64,000 nucleotides of DNA from Streptomyces sp. NBC_01283 (GTDB lineage: Bacteria > Actinomycetota > Actinomycetes > Streptomycetales > Streptomycetaceae): positions 5,927,001 to 5,991,000 of the forward strand of contig NZ_CP108430.1 in the NCBI RefSeq assembly GCF_041435335.1, written 5' to 3'. Below are positions 60,055-64,000 of the stretch, piece after piece. The notes under the pieces were generated by a model. That model saw only the letters and a program-made list of their open reading frames with translations, did not search any database and was not told the origin of the DNA. Each line of letters opens with the position of its first letter. The stretch's first letter is position 1. The position numbers and the translations under genes are program-made.

Positions 60055-60702
60055 ATGTCCGAGAACGGCCGGTCCGGCAAGACCCCTGTTGACTTCTGGT
60101 TCGACCCGCTGTGCCCGTGGGCCTGGATGACCTCGCGCTGGATGCTCGAGGTGGAGAAGGTCCGCGATGTCGAGGTCCGCTGGCACGTCATGAGCCTCGC
60201 GGTACTGAACGAGGACAGGCTCGACGAGCTGCCCGAGGAGTACCGCGACATGCTGGAGACGAAGGCCTGGGGCCCGGTCCGCGTGGTCATCGCCGCCCAG
60301 CAGAAGCACGGCGACGAGTACACCGGCAAGCTCTACACCGCCCTCGGCACCCGCTTCCACAACCTCGGCGAGGGCCCGACCCGTGAGGCGGTCGTCGGCG
60401 CGCTCAAGGACGTCGGCCTGCCCGAGGACCTTGCGGACCACATGGACTCCGACACCTATGACACCGAGCTGCGCGCCTCTCACAAGGAGGGCATCGAGAA
60501 GGTCGGCCAGGACGTGGGCACGCCCGTCATCGCCGTCCCCGGCGCGGACGGCGAGCAGGTCGCGTTCTTCGGCCCCGTCGTGACGCCCGCCCCGAAGGGC
60601 GAGGCGGCGGCGAAGCTGTGGGACGGCACGCTGCTCGTGGCGTCGACGCCGGGCTTCTACGAGATCAAGCGGACGCGGACGCAGGGCCCGATCTTCGACT
60701 AA
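60055..60702 (+). CDS. DsbA-fold protein (mycothiol-dependent nitroreductase-like)
   Basis: A 215-residue thioredoxin-superfamily protein: PVDFWFDPLCPWAWMTSRWM at the N-terminus, a helical insertion, and the cis-Pro region GTPVIAVPG. It resembles mycobacterial Rv2466c, a mycothiol-dependent reductase with a CPWC site; here the site is C-P-W-A, so the second cysteine is absent and a monothiol mechanism with mycothiol is likely. No signal peptide, so cytoplasmic. The ATG has GGGAGAG upstream. It ends overlapping the convergent zinc-ribbon gene. Confidence 0.87.
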   Translation: MSENGRSGKTPVDFWFDPLCPWAWMTSRWMLEVEKVRDVEVRWHVMSLAVLNEDRLDELPEEYRDMLETKAWGPVRVVIAAQQKHGDEYTGKLYTALGTRFHNLGEGPTREAVVGALKDVGLPEDLADHMDSDTYDTELRASHKEGIEKVGQDVGTPVIAVPGADGEQVAFFGPVVTPAPKGEAAAKLWDGTLLVASTPGFYEIKRTRTQGPIFD

Positions 60703-60908
60703 CGGAACTCACCGGGAAGATTGAAACCGTCCCGGTGCCTGAAGTAGTCCTGAACCCGAAGACAGCCCGGGTGGGTGCATCGCCAGTAGCTTCCGGCCTC
60801 CGCGCGACCCATCTCTGAGATGACGAATTCCAGTTCGTCGTCGGTGAGCCTGCGGAAGTTCTGGAAGCTGTCACCACAGCTGAGGCAGCGCCTGGATGGG
60901 GTAGACAC
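60699..60908 (-). CDS. small zinc-ribbon-like protein
   Basis: A 69-residue protein with CLSC near residue 8 and CTHPGC near 45, plausible zinc ligands, and conserved-looking FRRLTDDELEFVISEMGRAE between them. GTG start with GGGGGA about ten bases upstream. It follows the sodF terminator, so it probably has its own promoter in the short gap. Its stop overlaps the stop of the DsbA-like gene. Function unknown; the arrangement next to sodF is the only context. Confidence 0.65.
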   Translation of the reverse strand: MSTPSRRCLSCGDSFQNFRRLTDDELEFVISEMGRAEAGSYWRCTHPGCLRVQDYFRHRDGFNLPGEFR

Positions 60909-60940
60909 GGGTCTACCGTCCCCCGGAACCCGGCATACCG

Positions 60941-60977
60941 AAAGGCCCCCGTGAGTCATGTCCTCACGGGGGCCTTT
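60941..60977. terminator. terminator of sodF
   Basis: AAAGGCCCCCGTGAG (60941-60955) pairs perfectly with CTCACGGGGGCCTTT (60963-60977), loop seven bases. The arm ends give a short A/T run on either strand. Confidence 0.88.
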
Positions 60978-61033
60978 CGTCCATCCGCCCGCCCCGGTGA
61001 AAGTTGAGAAGACGATCACGAGGCAGGACGTTC

Positions 61034-61684
61034 TCAGGGGGCCAGCAGCAAGCTGTTCACGCGCTGCCTGGCGGCCTCGTAACGCTTCGCCACGTCCTGC
61101 CAGTTGACGACCTGCCACATGGCCTCGATGAAGTCGACCTTCTGGTTCTTGTACTGCAGGTAGAAGGCGTGCTCCCAGGCGTCGAAGACCAGGATCGGCG
61201 TGGAGCCCTGGCCGACGTTGCCCTGGTGGTCGTAGACCTGCTCGACGATGAGGCGGTTGCTGAGCGGCTCGTAGGCGAGCACGCCCCAGCCCGAACCCTG
61301 CGTGGTCGCCGAAGCCTTGGTCAGCTGGGCCTTGAACTTGGCGAAGGAGCCGAAGGACTCGGTGATCGCGTCCGCGAGGTCACCGACACCGTCCGCGGCC
61401 AGCGGCTCACCGCCGCCGCCGTCCTTCGGGCTGTTCATGTTGTGCCAGTAGATGCTGTGCAGGATGTGGCCGGAGAGGTGGAAGGCCAGGTTCTTCTCCA
61501 GGCCGTTGATGGCGCCCCAGGTCTCCTTGTCGCGCGCCTCCTCCAGCTGCTCAAGGGTGTCGTTCGCGCCCTTCACGTACGCCGCGTGGTGCTTGTCGTG
61601 GTGCAGCTCGACGATCTGGGGATTGATGACCGGCTCGAGCGCCGCGTAGTCGTACGGAAGTTCAGGAAGCGTGTAAATGGCCAT
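61034..61684 (-). CDS. sodF: iron-type superoxide dismutase
   Basis: A 216-residue cytoplasmic Fe/Mn-family dismutase. Metal ligands are His28 ([12 protein letters not shown]), His76 (HILHSIYW), and Asp and His in [13 protein letters not shown]. Streptomyces has a single Fe-type enzyme of this sort (SodF) and a nickel enzyme (SodN); which is made depends on nickel through the repressor Nur. A Nur-like TTGCA repeat lies 33-60 bases upstream of the start. Start [11 protein letters not shown] is typical and has an AGGGCTC-like weak SD. Fe versus Mn use is inferred from the actinobacterial pattern. Confidence 0.95.
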   Translation of the reverse strand: MAIYTLPELPYDYAALEPVINPQIVELHHDKHHAAYVKGANDTLEQLEEARDKETWGAINGLEKNLAFHLSGHILHSIYWHNMNSPKDGGGGEPLAADGVGDLADAITESFGSFAKFKAQLTKASATTQGSGWGVLAYEPLSNRLIVEQVYDHQGNVGQGSTPILVFDAWEHAFYLQYKNQKVDFIEAMWQVVNWQDVAKRYEAARQRVNSLLLAP

Positions 61685-61716
61685 GTCCGAGCCCTCCGAC
61701 TGCTGCTCTGCTGTAG

Positions 61717-61744
61717 TGCAACGCTTATTGCAACCTATATGCAA
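61717..61744. promoter_or_regulatory. predicted Nur box (nickel-responsive repression of sodF)
   Basis: TGCAA occurs three times at 61717, 61729 and 61740, so the minus strand reads TTGCAT-(N4-5)-TTGCAA-(N5-6)-TTGCA. The known Nur motif in S. coelicolor is TTGCAA spaced by five bases. The site overlaps the presumed sodF promoter. Confidence 0.75.
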
Positions 61745-61815
61745 GTGCAGGCTAGCAGCAGGAGTCGGCCGGAGTTGATCAGCCCTTCGTCCTAGGACCG
61801 GAGGCCGGGAAGACG

Positions 61816-61853
61816 CGAGAGGGCCCCGAGTCGGTCGACTCGGGGCCCTCTCG
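61816..61853. terminator. perfect 18-base-pair terminator hairpin
   Basis: CGAGAGGGCCCCGAGTCG (61816-61833) pairs perfectly with 61836-61853 around GT. It ends the permease transcript, 24 bases after its stop codon. Confidence 0.88.
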
Positions 61854-61877
61854 AAGGTCGGACAGGGGACGCGGCGG

Positions 61878-63320
61878 CTACTGGACCGCGGTCTTCTTCC
61901 CCGTCTTCTCCGCCGCCTTCTGGCGGATGAAGCCGATCACCGCGAGCACCAGCGTCAGCGTGCCCGTGGCCAGGAGCTGCTTGCGGGTGTCGGGCTGGTC
62001 CGTCATCAGGTAGAAGATGTACGCCATCGCGGCCAGGGCGATCCACGTCAGGAACGGGTACGCCCACATCTTCACGACCAGCTTCTCCGGCTCCTCGCGC
62101 TCCGTCCTGCGGCGCAGGATCAGCTGCGAGACGGCGATGAAGATCCAGACGACCAGGATCATCGCGCCGATCATGTTCAGGAGCCAGGGGAAGACGTCGT
62201 CGGGGCGCCAGTAGCTGAGCAGCACGCAGACGAAGCCGAAGACCGAGGAGGCGAGGACCGCGAGGCGGGGGACGCCGCTGTGGACGCGGCCGAGCACCTT
62301 GGGGCCCTGGCCGCGTGCGATCAGGGAGTACGACATGCGCGACGCGCCGTAGATGTTGGCGTTCATCGCGGAGAGCAGGGCGATCAGGACGATGACGTTC
62401 ATGATCTGGCCCGCGCCGGGGATGCCCAGGTGGTCGAGGGTGGCGACGTACGGGCCCTTCGCCACGACCTCCTTGTTGTCCCAGGGGAGCAGCGTGACGA
62501 CGACGAGCATCGAGCCCACGTAGAAGAGGGCGATGCGCCACATCGCCGTGCGCACGGCCTTGGTGACGCTCTGGACCGGGTTCTCGGACTCCGCCGCCGC
62601 GATCGTGACGGTCTCCAGACCGCCGTACGCGAAGACGGACGCGAGGAGGCCGATGATCAGGCCGTCCGTGCCGTTCGGCATGAATCCGCCCTCACCGGTG
62701 AGGTTGGCGGTGCCGGGGGCGGAGACGTCCGAGCCGGGCAGGATGCCGAGGATCGCCAGGACGCCGATGCCCAGGAAGAGGGCGATCGCGCCGACCTTGA
62801 GGGCGGCGAACCAGAACTCGAACTCGCCGAAGTTCTTCACGGCCGTCAGGTTGGCCCCGCAGAACACCAGCATGAAGAGGGCGACCCAGGCCCACTCGGG
62901 GCTGTCGGGGAACCAGCCCACCATGATCTTCGCGGCGCCGATGCCTTCCAGGCCGACCGCGACGCAGAGCAGGAACCAGAAGCCCCAGCCCGCGGTGAAG
63001 CCCGCCCACGGGCCGATCGCGCGCTCGGCGTGCACCGAGAAGGAGCCGGAGGCCGGGTTCGCCGCCGACATCTCACCGAGCATGCGCATCACGAGCATGA
63101 CGAGCGCGCCGGATATCGCGTAGGCGAGGACGATGGACGGGCCGGCCGCGGCGATGCCCGCTCCGGAGCCCACGAAGAGGCCCGCTCCGATGACACCACC
63201 GAGGGCGATCATGGAGAGATGCCGCTGCTTGAGGCCGTGGACGAGCGGTGAATCGGCCTTGGGGGCGGCGTCGGGTGATGCGTCGGGTGATGCGCCCTGG
63301 GGGGAGGACGTCCGAGACAT
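61878..63320 (-). CDS. amino-acid permease (APC family)
   Basis: A 480-residue inner-membrane transporter with about twelve helices. The family motif [21 protein letters not shown] sits at about 38-58, followed by [18 protein letters not shown]. It is of the AAT (GABA/aromatic/cyclic amino acid) type, importing an amino acid with protons. An acidic hydrophilic N-terminus (1-30) is cytoplasmic. The ATG at 63320 is taken since upstream frame residues do not fit the family. A second, similar permease lies 135 bases upstream in the same direction, so these are probably duplicates. Confidence 0.92.
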   Translation of the reverse strand: MSRTSSPQGASPDASPDAAPKADSPLVHGLKQRHLSMIALGGVIGAGLFVGSGAGIAAAGPSIVLAYAISGALVMLVMRMLGEMSAANPASGSFSVHAERAIGPWAGFTAGWGFWFLLCVAVGLEGIGAAKIMVGWFPDSPEWAWVALFMLVFCGANLTAVKNFGEFEFWFAALKVGAIALFLGIGVLAILGILPGSDVSAPGTANLTGEGGFMPNGTDGLIIGLLASVFAYGGLETVTIAAAESENPVQSVTKAVRTAMWRIALFYVGSMLVVVTLLPWDNKEVVAKGPYVATLDHLGIPGAGQIMNVIVLIALLSAMNANIYGASRMSYSLIARGQGPKVLGRVHSGVPRLAVLASSVFGFVCVLLSYWRPDDVFPWLLNMIGAMILVVWIFIAVSQLILRRRTEREEPEKLVVKMWAYPFLTWIALAAMAYIFYLMTDQPDTRKQLLATGTLTLVLAVIGFIRQKAAEKTGKKTAVQ

Positions 63321-63455
63321 GGGCGTGCCCTGTTCAGTAGCTGAGACGGGGGAGCGAGCGGCCCACAGTCTGAAGTCCGGCACCGCTGACAGGGAACACC
63401 TGACCGCTATACGGACACGACGCTCACACGTTGTGAAGAAGTGGGCACGAGATGT

Positions 63456-64000
63456 TCACGTCCGTTTCGTGTGCCCCTGGCGCCTCTGACGCCCTTCGCG
63501 CCGCTCCCGCAGCCCCGCCACCAGAAGGACCAGGCCCGTCGCGCCCGCCGACCACAGCAGCTGCGGCCGCGCCCCGTCATCGGTCAGCATCAGGCCGAGC
63601 ACGGCCGCCATCGCCGCGAGCGCCGCCCACGTCAGGTACGGGAACGCCCACATCCGCAGGACGAGCCGCTCCGGCGCCTCACGCTCGATGCGCCGCCGCA
63701 GCCGCAGCTGCGAGACGGCGATCAGGGCCCACACGAACAGCAGCACCGCGCCGACCGCGTTGAGCATGTAGAGGAAGACGGAGTCGGGCCACTTCAGATT
63801 GAGCACGACGGACACGAAGCCGAAGGCGACCGACGCGAGGACCGCCCGGCGCGGGACCCCGCCGCCGGACACCTTCAACAGGGCCTTCGGGGCCTCGCCG
63901 CGCTCGGCCAGGGAGAAGACCATCCGGGACGATCCGTAGAGGTTGGCGTTCAGCGCTGAGAGCAGCGCCACGAACACCACGATGTTCATGATCGTGCCGG
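63456..64000 (-). CDS. amino-acid permease (APC family), cut by window end
   Basis: The C-terminal about 180 residues of a second AAT-type permease. NIVVFVALLSALNANLYGSSRMVFSLAERG is close to the matching part of the neighbouring permease ([22 protein letters not shown]). The last five helices are visible and the tail is Arg/Gln-rich. The start lies beyond base 64000. The stop at 63456 is followed by a short gap and then the first permease gene, so the two may form a tandem duplication. Confidence 0.9.
   Translation of the reverse strand, partial: GTIMNIVVFVALLSALNANLYGSSRMVFSLAERGEAPKALLKVSGGGVPRRAVLASVAFGFVSVVLNLKWPDSVFLYMLNAVGAVLLFVWALIAVSQLRLRRRIEREAPERLVLRMWAFPYLTWAALAAMAAVLGLMLTDDGARPQLLWSAGATGLVLLVAGLRERREGRQRRQGHTKRT

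Overview
The window is high-GC actinobacterial chromosome, almost certainly Streptomyces. Third codon positions are strongly G/C, GTG and TTG starts are frequent, GTGA/ATGA overlaps couple genes, and several genes look leaderless. Marker content fits: the csn chitosan-oligosaccharide operon, a sodF-type superoxide dismutase behind a Nur-like box, two PepN aminopeptidases, and Streptomyces intergenic repeats. Most of it is conserved core chromosome. No tRNA, rRNA, CRISPR array or complete transposon was seen.

Bases 1-2017 hold the end of an unknown gene, a truncated globin and a PCMT-like methyltransferase. Bases 2036-12715 form one leftward gene train that I read as an enlarged version of the mycobacterial GlnH-GlnX-PknG sensing module: a four-helix membrane sensor, a periplasmic amino-acid-binding protein, an unknown coiled-coil protein, a PknG-like kinase, a PP2C phosphatase, a vWA protein and an FHA reader. 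Bases 12928-19646 are csnR-E-F-G-H-K, with a palindromic operator upstream of csnR.

Bases 19854-30027 carry an MscS channel, an HNH nuclease, a DUF2335-like membrane protein coupled to a caspase-like protein lacking a catalytic dyad, a secreted GH84-like enzyme with an altered catalytic pair, a possible Cys-rich peptide gene, malQ and a small membrane protein. Bases 30187-34602 hold a TetR/FAD-monooxygenase pair sharing an operator cluster, then an EamA exporter (preceded by a possible attenuator) and a LysR regulator. Bases 34664-35023 contain five copies of a repeat in direct and inverted orientation.

Bases 35090-43119 hold pepN, a TTA-rich 28-codon leader ORF overlapping a second FAD monooxygenase, a DUF1203 gene, a scrambled LysR/MFS remnant, asd, and an ECF-like sigma factor with a membrane partner. 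Bases 43176-50070 hold a large secreted subtilase, divergent from a tight pair made of an ATP-grasp enzyme and a protein with a papain-like Cys-His-Asn arrangement. This pair is the best candidate here for an undescribed biosynthetic or modifying system.

Bases 50067-64000 hold a CGNR regulator divergent from a VOC protein, a PNPOx-family protein, a Nudix hydrolase, a Tat-exported metallophosphoesterase, a serine beta-lactamase-like hydrolase, a DUF559-like protein, a second pepN, a DsbA-fold protein, a small zinc ribbon, sodF, and two amino-acid permeases, the last cut by the window edge.
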